A DNA stretch of 6,392 nucleotides from positions 1 to 6,392 of the forward strand of contig CAMYEJ010000078.1 in assembly GCA_947254665.1 (NCBI GenBank). Direction: 5' to 3'. A program made the position numbers and the translations under genes. This DNA comes from an uncultured Peptoniphilus sp. (GTDB lineage: Bacteria; Bacillota; Clostridia; Tissierellales; Peptoniphilaceae). Positions 1 through 6,291 of this stretch are shown here, piece after piece. Numbering within the stretch: the stretch's first letter is position 1; the number at the start of each line of letters is the position of its first letter. The notes under the pieces were generated by a model, which was given only the letters and a program-made list of their open reading frames with translations, made no database searches and had not been told where the DNA came from.

Positions 1-572
1 CATTAGAAGCAATCGACTACGTTATAAATATGACTGGAGCAGAATTTAGTGCAGTAAGAATAGCACTTATCGATGCAGATGGAGATGTGGATCGCGCTAT
101 AGAACTTATTAAGGAAAGAAAACAATTTAGAAAATGTGATAAAGAACCTAAAGATAGTGAATTTGAAAGTGAAGCAGAAGAAGTATTTAAAGACTTTCAA
201 GATAAATTTACTAAGTCTGCAAGCAAGACAATTGGAAATTTACAAGGTAGCGTAGAAGATATAATCGAAGCGATAAAAGAAATTTTTAGAAAAGGAAACG
301 CTAGAAAATTACTTATTGAAAAGAATGGAGAAACTCTCCTTCAACTATCTCTTACCGCGTCCATAGTTGCAGCTATTGCAGCACCGATTGCAGCAGTATT
401 AGGGATCGGTGTAGCTTATTCAAACTCATATAGATTCCTAATCATGATGGAAGATGGAACTAGTATCGACGTAGAAGAATATATCAGAAGTAAGGCTAAA
501 TCAAATAAAAATGATTCATCAGATAGTGAAGAAGAACAAACTATTATAGATGAAGACGAAGAAGATAAATAA
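1..572 (+). CDS. UBA-like / DUF4342 domain protein, 5'-partial
   Basis: The first ATG in this frame is at 30, but the frame is open to the window edge. Codons 3-29 read LEAIDYVIN, which is the start of a UBA-like three-helix fold (LEAIDYVINMTGAEF, then DADGDVDRAIELI). The true start is therefore probably only a few codons to the left. Counting from the codon at 3, the layout is: UBA-like domain about 1-39; charged linker about 40-80; DUF4342 region about 85-155 with the typical IKEIFRKGNARKLLIEKNG segment; a hydrophobic Ala/Ile-rich stretch about 113-139 that could be a membrane segment or buried core; and a very acidic tail ending DEDEEDK. No signal peptide is visible, although the N-terminus is incomplete. 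The function of this family is not established. The UBA-like part resembles the N-terminal domain of EF-Ts and NAC, which suggests protein or ribosome contact, but that is only inference. The gene is transcribed separately from its right-hand neighbours, because a terminator follows at once. Confidence 0.85.
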   Translation, partial: LEAIDYVINMTGAEFSAVRIALIDADGDVDRAIELIKERKQFRKCDKEPKDSEFESEAEEVFKDFQDKFTKSASKTIGNLQGSVEDIIEAIKEIFRKGNARKLLIEKNGETLLQLSLTASIVAAIAAPIAAVLGIGVAYSNSYRFLIMMEDGTSIDVEEYIRSKAKSNKNDSSDSEEEQTIIDEDEEDK

Positions 573-584
573 AATTATTTTTTT

Positions 585-614
585 AGTAGCTACTAATTGG
601 TAGCTACTTTTTTT
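585..614 (+). terminator. Rho-independent terminator of the DUF4342 gene
   Basis: A perfect 9-bp stem pairs AGTAGCTAC (585-593) with GTAGCTACT (600-608) around a 6-base TAATTG loop, and seven T follow (608-614). It begins 12 bases after the stop codon. Each arm contains the self-complementary octamer GTAGCTAC, so the element is also a direct repeat. The other side carries T on the + strand, not A, so it should work only in the + direction. Confidence 0.92.
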
Positions 615-675
615 AGAAAAAATTAGAAGAAAAAATTTTAAAAAAGTGCTTCCTGTAACAAGATTATAGTATTTG

Positions 676-705
676 TTGATAAAAATGGCACTATTCTGAT
701 ATAAT
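676..705 (+). promoter_or_regulatory. Vegetative promoter with extended -10 for the yloU-fakA unit
   Basis: A -35 box TTGATA (676-681) is followed after 18 bp by a perfect -10 box TATAAT (700-705). An extended -10 TG dinucleotide lies at 697-698 (TGA-TATAAT). The inferred transcription start is near 712, which leaves a leader of only about 16 bases containing the ribosome binding site GGAGG (716-720), 7 bases before the ATG. It sits between the upstream terminator and the next gene, as expected for a new transcript. The short leader leaves no room for a riboswitch. Confidence 0.85.
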
Positions 706-727
706 AGATGTAATTGGAGGTGAGCTT

Positions 728-1081
728 ATGCCAGCAATCATAAATAGTGAAAAAGGTGCTGTAGTAATTGAAAACAATGTAATCGCAACCATAGCAGGGA
801 TGGCCGCTATGAAATCCTACGGCATAGTAGGCATGGCTTCTAAAAGTGCAACTGATGGACTTTTGGAACTACTAAAATTTGAAAATATTTCTAAAGGAAT
901 AAAAGTTTTAACTGAAGACGATAAATTAATGATAGAAATCCACGTAGTATTAGAATATGGAGTAAGAATATCTACAGTTGGAGAAAATATAATCGACAAT
1001 GTCAAGTTCTATATCAAAGATTTAACTGGTATTGAACCTTACAATGTTGAGGTTATGGTTGAAGGAATAAGAATTAAATAA
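728..1081 (+). CDS. yloU: Asp23/Gls24 (DUF322) family protein, YloU-like
   Basis: This 117-residue protein matches the Asp23/Gls24 family over its whole length. It has an N-terminal strand (GAVVIENNVIATIAGMAA), a central region with SKGIKVLTEDDKLMIEIHVVLEYGVRI, and a C-terminal amphipathic stretch ending in the usual NVEVMVEGIRI strand. Length and order fit the short YloU type rather than the longer alkaline-shock Asp23 type. It has no signal peptide or membrane segment. Its biochemical role is not known. Family members such as staphylococcal Asp23 act in envelope-stress responses near the membrane, and the conserved neighbour is the fatty acid kinase gene that follows here. The start is well supported by GGAGG at 716-720. 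The stop TAA (1079-1081) is in the same frame as fakA, only three codons before its ATG, so the two genes are surely co-transcribed and probably translationally coupled. Confidence 0.93.
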   Translation: MPAIINSEKGAVVIENNVIATIAGMAAMKSYGIVGMASKSATDGLLELLKFENISKGIKVLTEDDKLMIEIHVVLEYGVRISTVGENIIDNVKFYIKDLTGIEPYNVEVMVEGIRIK

Positions 1082-1090
1082 GAGGTATGT

Positions 1091-2725
1091 ATGACTAATA
1101 AAAATATTTCACTTAGGTCATGTATTAATGGCGCGGTGAATTTTCTTTTAATGAACAAGGACCATGTAAATACCCTTAATGTCTTTCCTGTTCCTGACGG
1201 GGACACTGGTACTAACATGGGTCTTACATCTAAATCTGCATTAAAGCAGGTTAACGAACTACAATCTGATAATGTATATGAAGTAGCTCTTGCGGCTTCT
1301 CGTGGTTCTCTTATGGGAGCCAGAGGAAACTCAGGGGTAATTTTATCCCAATTTTTAAGAGGTTTTGCCGAAGGACTCAAAGATAAAAAAGTTATAACTA
1401 ACAAAGAATTTGCAAAGGCTTTAAAATCTGCATCAGACACAACTTACAAAGCTGTAATGAAACCTACTGAAGGTACAATCCTAACTGTAGGTAGAGAAAC
1501 GGCTGATTTTGCTATGAAAAATTTTAGCAAGTATGACAATATTTTAGATTTTATGGAAGATATTGTGAAGGCTGCTAGGGAATCTTTGGAAAGAACTCCT
1601 GAAAAGCTTCCTGTTTTGAAAGAGGCAGGAGTAGTTGACTCTGGTGGAGCAGGTCTTGTGTATCTCTTCGAAGGAGCGCTTAGAGCTCTAAGAGGAGAAG
1701 TAATCGAAGTTGCAGGAGAAGATGAAGAGCTTAAAAAGAAAGAACAAAAAGAAATTTCTTTTGACGACTACGACAAAGATTTAGAATTTGGTTACTGCAC
1801 AGAATTTGTTATAAGAACAGATATTGACGATACAGATGATTTAAAAAATAAATTGATGCCACTAGGAGATTGTCTACTAGTTGTAGGTGGAGCAGGAACT
1901 GGAGTTATAAAAGTTCACGTTCACACAAACAATCCTGGTAGAGCACTTGAATACGCGGTAGAACTTGGTCAGCTTCAAGATATAAAGATTGATAATATGA
2001 GGTACCAACACAAGGAAACTCTATTCGATGAAGCTGAAGTTGAAAAGGCTAGAAAGAGTAATATAAAGAAAAAATATGCCATAGTTTCTGTTTCTATGGG
2101 AGAAGGTATAAACGAAGTCTTCAACTCACTAAAGGTTGACTATATAATAGAAGGTGGACAAACCATGAATCCTTCTACAGAAGATTTCTTAAAGGCAATT
2201 GATAGTTTAAATGCAGATCACATAATACTTCTTCCAAACAACTCAAACATAATTCTTGCTGCGAACCAAGCTAAGGAACTATCAGACAAGGATGTCTATG
2301 TAGTAGAAACTAAATCTGTTCCACAAGGTATAGGAGCGCTATTTGTATTTGATGAAGAAAAAGATCCTGAAGAAAATATAGAAAATATGAAAGAAGAATT
2401 AAATCATATTAAGACTGGATCTGTAACCTATGCCGTTAGAGATACCACTTCAAATGGATCTCAAATTAAAAAAGATCAAATAATTGGTCTTACCGGAAAA
2501 GAAATAGAATCCTTTGGAGATGATTTAGATGAAGTAACTGAAAAGCTCATCGAAAAAATGGTGGACGACGAATCTTCTGTCATAACTCTATACTACGGAA
2601 ATGGACTTGAAGAAGAAGATACAGAAAATCTAATGGATAAGTTAGAAGAAAAATACGATGAATTGGATGTGGTGCTAGTAAAAGGAGCGCAACCACTATA
2701 CTATTACATCTTATCAGTAGAATAG
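1091..2725 (+). CDS. fakA: Fatty acid kinase ATP-binding subunit FakA (YloV-like, DAK2/DhaL domain)
   Basis: FakA phosphorylates the carboxyl group of a fatty acid held by a FakB (DegV-family) partner. The acyl-phosphate enters phospholipid synthesis through PlsX/PlsY. The 544-residue length fits the family (about 550). The N-terminal DhaL kinase domain (about 8-202) has the metal/ATP motif VFPVPDGDTGTNM at 31-43 with Asp36 and Asp38, then GARGNSGVILSQ at 76-87 and AGVVDSGGAGL at 179-189. The middle domain (about 225-315) contains Cys236 (FGYCTEF), His276 and His278 (VHVHTNNP), placed like the zinc ligands I recall from Staphylococcus aureus FakA. The C-terminal region (about 325-544) is the DegV-like part that contacts FakB. 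A charged linker at 208-230 separates kinase and middle domains. The start follows GAGG (1082-1085), and an in-frame stop lies three codons upstream. No fakB is in the window, so the partner must be encoded elsewhere. The protein should be cytosolic. Confidence 0.95.
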   Translation: MTNKNISLRSCINGAVNFLLMNKDHVNTLNVFPVPDGDTGTNMGLTSKSALKQVNELQSDNVYEVALAASRGSLMGARGNSGVILSQFLRGFAEGLKDKKVITNKEFAKALKSASDTTYKAVMKPTEGTILTVGRETADFAMKNFSKYDNILDFMEDIVKAARESLERTPEKLPVLKEAGVVDSGGAGLVYLFEGALRALRGEVIEVAGEDEELKKKEQKEISFDDYDKDLEFGYCTEFVIRTDIDDTDDLKNKLMPLGDCLLVVGGAGTGVIKVHVHTNNPGRALEYAVELGQLQDIKIDNMRYQHKETLFDEAEVEKARKSNIKKKYAIVSVSMGEGINEVFNSLKVDYIIEGGQTMNPSTEDFLKAIDSLNADHIILLPNNSNIILAANQAKELSDKDVYVVETKSVPQGIGALFVFDEEKDPEENIENMKEELNHIKTGSVTYAVRDTTSNGSQIKKDQIIGLTGKEIESFGDDLDEVTEKLIEKMVDDESSVITLYYGNGLEEEDTENLMDKLEEKYDELDVVLVKGAQPLYYYILSVE

Positions 2726-2751
2726 GCAGATTTAATCTGCTTATTTTTTTT
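2721..2751 (+). terminator. Terminator/attenuator hairpin between fakA and recG
   Basis: AATAGGCAGA (2721-2730) pairs with TCTGCTTATT (2736-2745) around a 5-base TTTAA loop. This gives a 10-bp stem with one G-U pair, and a T-run at 2744-2751 overlaps its end. The fakA stop codon TAG (2723-2725) lies inside the left arm, so ribosomes finishing fakA would cover part of the stem. The core GCAGA/TCTGC is five pairs and the outer part is A-T rich, so termination may be incomplete. This matters because recG, 26 bases further on, has no obvious promoter. Confidence 0.75.
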
Positions 2752-2776
2752 AAAATTTTTGGAATTGGAGTAATAG

Positions 2777-4789
2777 ATGAAGCTATTCGATAAAATAGAT
2801 ACTTTAAATGGAGTGGGTCCAAAGAAAAAATCATATCTAGGAGCAATGGGCCTTGAAACAATTTCAGATCTTGCGGAGTATTTCCCTATTAGATTTATAG
2901 ATTCCACCAATATGAAACCGATAAAAGATTTGGTGGAAGGAGAGTTTGCGACCATTAAAGCAGAAGTTGTACAGGCAGTTCCTCACTATAATGGAAGATT
3001 AAAAAGACTCGATGTAGCAGTAAGCGATGGATTTAATCTAAAGATTTCTTTTTTTAATCAGAACTTTCTATCTTCAACTTTTTTAAAGGGAGAACAGTTC
3101 TACTTCTATGGCAAGGTGTCAAGGTTTGGAAACAACCTAACCATGACTTCGCCAAAGTTTGAAAATGTAAAGAGAAAAAAGGTCTTAGGAAGTATCATTC
3201 CCGTATATCAACAGTCGAAGGATATAAATAACAAAGAACTTATAAAATTAACGGACCAAGTATTAAAAGAATATACTTGGAAAAACGTAATTCCACAAGA
3301 AATTTTGGAAAAGTACAAGCTCTACGACATGGACAAGACCATGAGAGAGCTCCACAGACCAAAATCCCAAATAAGCTACGGAAACGCGAGAAATTCCTAT
3401 TCATTCTACGAAATTTTAATTTATCTTCTAGCCCTATCAACGATCAAAAAAGATAGGGAAGAGACGGACATAAAACTTAGTGAATATGACTTAGAAGAAT
3501 TTTTAAATACACTGCCATTTACCCTAACCGAATCACAGATGGAAGTAATAGAAGAAGTAAAAGAAGATTTAAAAAGCGGATACAGGGTGGATAGACTTAT
3601 CCAAGGTGATGTAGGCTCAGGTAAAACTGTGGTTGCAATGGCTGTAATGTACCTATTCTACAAGAATGGATTCCAATCTGCAATCATGGCGCCGACGGAA
3701 ATCTTGGCGACGCAACACTACAATTCATTTAAAAATACTTTTGATAAAATTGGAATAAATGTGGCGCTACTTATTGGTTCTATGAAAAAATCACAAAAAG
3801 ATGAGGTATTAGAAGATTTAAAATCTGGAAAGGTGGACATGGTTGTAGGAACCCATGCATTGATATCAGAAAATGTAGAGTTTAAAAATCTCGGCATAAG
3901 CATAGTTGACGAGCAACATAGATTTGGAGTTTTGCAGAGAAAAAATCTTTCCGACAAGGGTGTGCATACCATCGTCATGACTGCGACACCTATACCAAGG
4001 ACGCTTGCCCTTGTAATGTACCAAGACCTTCAAGTTTCTACCATCGACACACCACCGGCTGGAAGACTAAAGATACAGACGGCAACCATAAATGAAAATG
4101 GACTTTTAAAAGCTCTTGAATTTATAGAAAAAGAGTTGAAAGAAGGGAGACAGGCATATATAATCTGTCCAATGATCGACGAAAATGAAATGCTCGATCT
4201 AAACTCTGTAAAGAAAGTCTATAAAGAAATAAAAAAATATTTCAAAGATTACAATGTTGATCTTCTTCATGGTCAGATGAAACCAGATGAGAAGGACAGA
4301 CAGATGGAAGACTTTGAGAAGAATAAAATAAATGTTTTGGTATCTACAACAGTAGTTGAAGTTGGAGTAAACGTTCCAAACGCAACGGTTATGATGGTTG
4401 TAAATGCAGAAAGGTTCGGATTATCTCAACTCCATCAGCTAAGGGGAAGAGTCGGAAGAGGAACTCACCAGGGTTACTGTATTCTATATAATAAATCTGA
4501 ATCGGAAATTGCATCCATGAGGATGAAGGTAATGGTTGAGTCCACAGATGGATTCTATATTTCAGAAAAAGATTTGGAACTTCGTGGATCGGGAGATATA
4601 TTCGGAGTAAGACAATCGGGATTCATGGGATTTATATTGGCCAACCCGATAAAAGACAAAATGATTTTAAAATATGCGGCATTAGAAGCTAAAAATATAT
4701 ATAGAGATGACCCGGATTTTATAAGACCAGAGAATCTTCAACTAAAAATAAGTGTAGATAGACTAATTTCTAGAAAGTTTGATTGTTAG
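2777..4789 (+). CDS. recG: ATP-dependent DNA helicase RecG
   Basis: RecG is the cytosolic branch-migration helicase that reverses stalled replication forks and processes Holliday junctions and R-loops. The 670-residue length is near the family norm. The N-terminus has the helix-hairpin-helix-like LNGVGPKKKSYLGAMG, followed by an OB-fold wedge region (about 50-150) that grips branched DNA. The helicase core carries Walker A GDVGSGKT (277-284), the RecG-type Walker B DEQH (378-381, then RFGVLQR), motif III TATPIPRTLAL (402-412), motif V STTVVEVGVNVP (523-534) and motif VI QLHQLRGRVGRG (551-562). The C-terminal DLELRGSGDIFGVRQSG (599-615) belongs to the translocation (TRG) region. All key residues are present, so the enzyme should be active. 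The start is firm: GGAG (2767-2770) lies 6 bases upstream and an in-frame TAG directly precedes the ATG. Transcription probably comes from read-through of the fakA unit. Confidence 0.97.
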   Translation: MKLFDKIDTLNGVGPKKKSYLGAMGLETISDLAEYFPIRFIDSTNMKPIKDLVEGEFATIKAEVVQAVPHYNGRLKRLDVAVSDGFNLKISFFNQNFLSSTFLKGEQFYFYGKVSRFGNNLTMTSPKFENVKRKKVLGSIIPVYQQSKDINNKELIKLTDQVLKEYTWKNVIPQEILEKYKLYDMDKTMRELHRPKSQISYGNARNSYSFYEILIYLLALSTIKKDREETDIKLSEYDLEEFLNTLPFTLTESQMEVIEEVKEDLKSGYRVDRLIQGDVGSGKTVVAMAVMYLFYKNGFQSAIMAPTEILATQHYNSFKNTFDKIGINVALLIGSMKKSQKDEVLEDLKSGKVDMVVGTHALISENVEFKNLGISIVDEQHRFGVLQRKNLSDKGVHTIVMTATPIPRTLALVMYQDLQVSTIDTPPAGRLKIQTATINENGLLKALEFIEKELKEGRQAYIICPMIDENEMLDLNSVKKVYKEIKKYFKDYNVDLLHGQMKPDEKDRQMEDFEKNKINVLVSTTVVEVGVNVPNATVMMVVNAERFGLSQLHQLRGRVGRGTHQGYCILYNKSESEIASMRMKVMVESTDGFYISEKDLELRGSGDIFGVRQSGFMGFILANPIKDKMILKYAALEAKNIYRDDPDFIRPENLQLKISVDRLISRKFDC

Positions 4790-4811
4790 ATTATTGATGA
4801 TGTGTTAAAAT
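4783..4811 (+). promoter_or_regulatory. Probable promoter for rsmD-coaD, overlapping the recG stop codon
   Basis: A -35-like TTGTTA (4783-4788, four of six consensus bases) lies 17 bp upstream of TAAAAT (4806-4811). The -10 is strengthened by an extended -10 TG at 4803-4804 (TGT-TAAAAT). The inferred start near 4818 would leave a leader of about 12 bases before the rsmD ATG. The -35 falls on the last codons of recG. No terminator hairpin is seen between recG and rsmD, so read-through from recG is also likely. Confidence 0.55.
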
Positions 4812-4820
4812 AGTAATAAT

Positions 4821-4826
4821 TGGAGG
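4821..4826 (+). promoter_or_regulatory. Closely spaced ribosome binding site of rsmD
   Basis: TGGAGG ends only 3 bases before the ATG at 4830, compared with 5-7 bases for the other genes here. The start is nevertheless supported by the protein, because RsmD proteins begin MRVISGTAKG exactly as this one does. The tight spacing could lower initiation efficiency. Confidence 0.75.
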
Positions 4827-4829
4827 ACT

Positions 4830-5390
4830 ATGAGAGTAATATCAGGAACAGCAAAGGGTATGCGTCTTGTTTCCGTTGAAGGAATGGACGTAAGACCTAC
4901 GGCAGACAGAGTAAAAGAATCTGTATTTAATATTATAGGTCAATATTTTCATGATAAAGAAGCGCTGGATATATTCTGCGGCTCTGGGGGAAATGGAATA
5001 GAATTTCTATCTAGAGGTGCAAAAAGCTGTGTCTTTGTAGACACGAGTAACGATTCACTTAAAGTTACTAGAGAAAATTTAAAGCACACTAAGCTTACTG
5101 AAGGCGCAAAAGTCATAAATATGGACTACAAAAAATATTTAAAGACTACAGAGGATAGGTTTGACATCATCTACATGGATCCACCATTTGACGAACTGCA
5201 AAAGTATCGTCATACATTAGCAATAATATTGGAAAGAAACTTACTTAAAAAAGATGGATTGCTAGTGGTAGAATATAGGTATGGAAGTAGAATAGACTTT
5301 ACTGGTTATGAAGTACTTAAAGAAAAGAAGTATGGTTCTACATCCATAGCAGTATTGGGAGTGCCAGATGAAAGCAATATACGCCGGTAG
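4830..5390 (+). CDS. rsmD: 16S rRNA (guanine(966)-N2)-methyltransferase RsmD
   Basis: RsmD uses S-adenosylmethionine to methylate N2 of G966 (E. coli numbering) in 16S rRNA of the assembling small subunit. The 186-residue protein has the family N-terminus MRVISGTAKGMRL and the RPTADRVKESVFNII segment (22-36). The SAM-binding motif I is DIFCGSGGNGIEFLSRGA (47-64), the acidic motif II ends in Asp71 (VFVD), and the catalytic N6/N2-type motif is DPPF (117-120, in IIYMDPPFDE). The C-terminal YGSTSIAVLG strand is also typical. Motif I reads GSGGNG where many relatives have GSGALG or GSGAIG, a mild variation that keeps the glycines. The last 23 bases overlap coaD in another frame. Placement just before coaD is conserved in Firmicutes (ylbH-coaD in Bacillus). 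Confidence 0.95.
   Translation: MRVISGTAKGMRLVSVEGMDVRPTADRVKESVFNIIGQYFHDKEALDIFCGSGGNGIEFLSRGAKSCVFVDTSNDSLKVTRENLKHTKLTEGAKVINMDYKKYLKTTEDRFDIIYMDPPFDELQKYRHTLAIILERNLLKKDGLLVVEYRYGSRIDFTGYEVLKEKKYGSTSIAVLGVPDESNIRR
5357..5361 (+). promoter_or_regulatory. Ribosome binding site of coaD inside rsmD
   Basis: GGGAG lies within the rsmD codons for LGV, 6 bases upstream of the coaD ATG at 5368. It fixes the coaD start and indicates translational coupling: ribosomes ending rsmD at 5390 have already passed the coaD start. Confidence 0.75.
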
Positions 5391-5847
5391 TTTTGATCCG
5401 GTAACGAATGGGCATATAGATATCATAAGACGTGCCAGAAATATTTTTGGAGAAGTAACAGTCGCAGTCTTAAACAATGTCAAGAAACAGGGACTCTTTA
5501 CAGTAGAGGAGAGGATGGAACTTCTAGAAGAAGTGACAAAGGATCTTGACGGAGTGACAATAGATTCATTTACAGGACTACTTGCAGATTATGCAAAAGA
5601 AAAAGACTGTAAAGTAATCATAAGAGGCATAAGGACAGCTTCTGACTATGAAAGTGAATATATATTAGCAATGGCAAATATGCACTACTATGAAGGCTTA
5701 GAAACAGTATTTCTACTATCATCGAATAAGAACACATTTGTAAGCTCAACCCTTGCAAAAGAAGTGGCGATGTTCGATGGAGATTTAAGTTTATTTGTGC
5801 CAGATGTAGTAGGTGATGCTATGAAAGAAAAATTAATTGGGAGGTAG
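5368..5847 (+). CDS. coaD: Pantetheine-phosphate adenylyltransferase CoaD
   Basis: CoaD transfers AMP from ATP to 4'-phosphopantetheine, giving dephospho-CoA and pyrophosphate, the penultimate step of coenzyme A synthesis in the cytosol. The 159 residues are standard for this hexameric enzyme. The nucleotidyltransferase signature is intact: AGSFDPVTNGH (6-16) with the (H/T)xGH-type TNGH at 13-16. The substrate-binding RGIRTASDYESEY starts at residue 86, with Arg86 and Arg89. The ATP-binding VSSTLAKEVA starts at 125, corresponding to the ISSS motif of relatives. The start is set by GGGAG at 5357-5361 and by alignment of the MKAIYAGSFDP N-terminus with the family. It overlaps rsmD by 23 bases. 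The next gene begins 3 bases after its stop, and its own last codons hold that gene's ribosome binding site. Confidence 0.97.
   Translation: MKAIYAGSFDPVTNGHIDIIRRARNIFGEVTVAVLNNVKKQGLFTVEERMELLEEVTKDLDGVTIDSFTGLLADYAKEKDCKVIIRGIRTASDYESEYILAMANMHYYEGLETVFLLSSNKNTFVSSTLAKEVAMFDGDLSLFVPDVVGDAMKEKLIGR
5839..5844 (+). promoter_or_regulatory. Ribosome binding site of the coiled-coil gene inside coaD
   Basis: GGGAGG encodes the last two coaD residues and sits 6 bases before the ATG at 5851. The coaD stop TAG (5845-5847) is in the same frame as the next ATG, one codon earlier, so termination and re-initiation are closely linked. Confidence 0.8.
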
Positions 5848-5850
5848 CAG

Positions 5851-6291
5851 ATGACACTAATGGAATTGGTAGATGAGTTAGAACAACTTGTCCAAACAGC
5901 AAGCAGTATTCCACTAACAGGAAAGACTGTAGTAGAAAAAGAAGAAGTTCTAGAAATAATAAGAGATATAAAAGCGGAACTTCCATCAGAAATCAAAGAA
6001 GCACAAAAGATTTCAACAGACAGAGAACAAATCATCACAGGAGCACATGAAGAAGCTGACAGAATAATGGCAGCAGCAAGAGCTCATGCAGAAGAAATGA
6101 TAAGAGAAGATGAACTTGTTCTAAAGGCAAATGAAAGAGCAGAAGAAATTCTAAGCTCAGCACAAAGAGAATCCGCTCAAATTAGAGAAGGAGCTCGTGA
6201 CTATGCAGATGAATTATTAGAAAAAACACAAACAAATCTTACAGAAATAATCAAAACAATAAATTCAAACAGACAGGAACTTAGAGGATAA
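5851..6291 (+). CDS. Conserved coiled-coil protein of unknown function (clostridial 'ATPase'-type annotation)
   Basis: The 146-residue protein starts MTLMELVDELEQLVQTASSIPLTGK, a conserved N-terminal block that I recognise from clostridial proteins found directly after coaD. These are often loosely labelled ATPase or ATP synthase subunit B-like. Residues about 28-60 form a charged helix, and residues about 60-135 are an alanine- and glutamate-rich helical region with repeated blocks (EEADRIMAAARAHAEEMI, ERAEEILSSAQRESAQIREG) typical of a long coiled coil. The GARDYADELLEK segment near 113-124 is well conserved in relatives as I remember them. There is no Walker motif, so it is not an ATPase by itself. 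There is no membrane segment or signal peptide, so it is not a true F0 b subunit. A cytosolic scaffold role similar in shape to DivIVA or PspA is conceivable, but no function can be assigned. It ends the coaD unit. Confidence 0.9.
   Translation: MTLMELVDELEQLVQTASSIPLTGKTVVEKEEVLEIIRDIKAELPSEIKEAQKISTDREQIITGAHEEADRIMAAARAHAEEMIREDELVLKANERAEEILSSAQRESAQIREGARDYADELLEKTQTNLTEIIKTINSNRQELRG

Noticed and set aside
1082..1090. Possible stop-codon read-through fusing YloU and FakA, which share a frame
   Set aside because: FakA has its own ribosome binding site and ATG, the stop is a plain TAA, and no recoding signal is visible.
1039..1440. 133-residue open frame on the minus strand
   Set aside because: It lies antisense to yloU and fakA, has no ribosome binding site and no recognisable domain, and the + strand frame is clearly FakA.
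2697..2702. TATACT as a -10 box for recG
   Set aside because: No -35 match exists 16-18 bp upstream, and it would lie before the hairpin at 2721-2751.
2751..2756. TAAAAT as a -10 box for recG
   Set aside because: The -35 position falls inside the hairpin stem with no consensus match, and there is no extended -10 TG.
2580..2955. Two overlapping minus-strand open frames spanning the fakA-recG junction
   Set aside because: Hydrophobic, low-complexity translations antisense to two certain genes; no start signals.
5688..6038. 116-residue open frame on the minus strand, rich in Ser and Ile
   Set aside because: It is a shadow of coaD and the coiled-coil gene; composition is that of reverse-complemented Glu/Ala-rich codons.
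5851..6291. F0 ATP synthase subunit b
   Set aside because: There is no N-terminal membrane segment and no other ATP synthase gene nearby; the resemblance is only the Ala/Glu-rich coiled coil.
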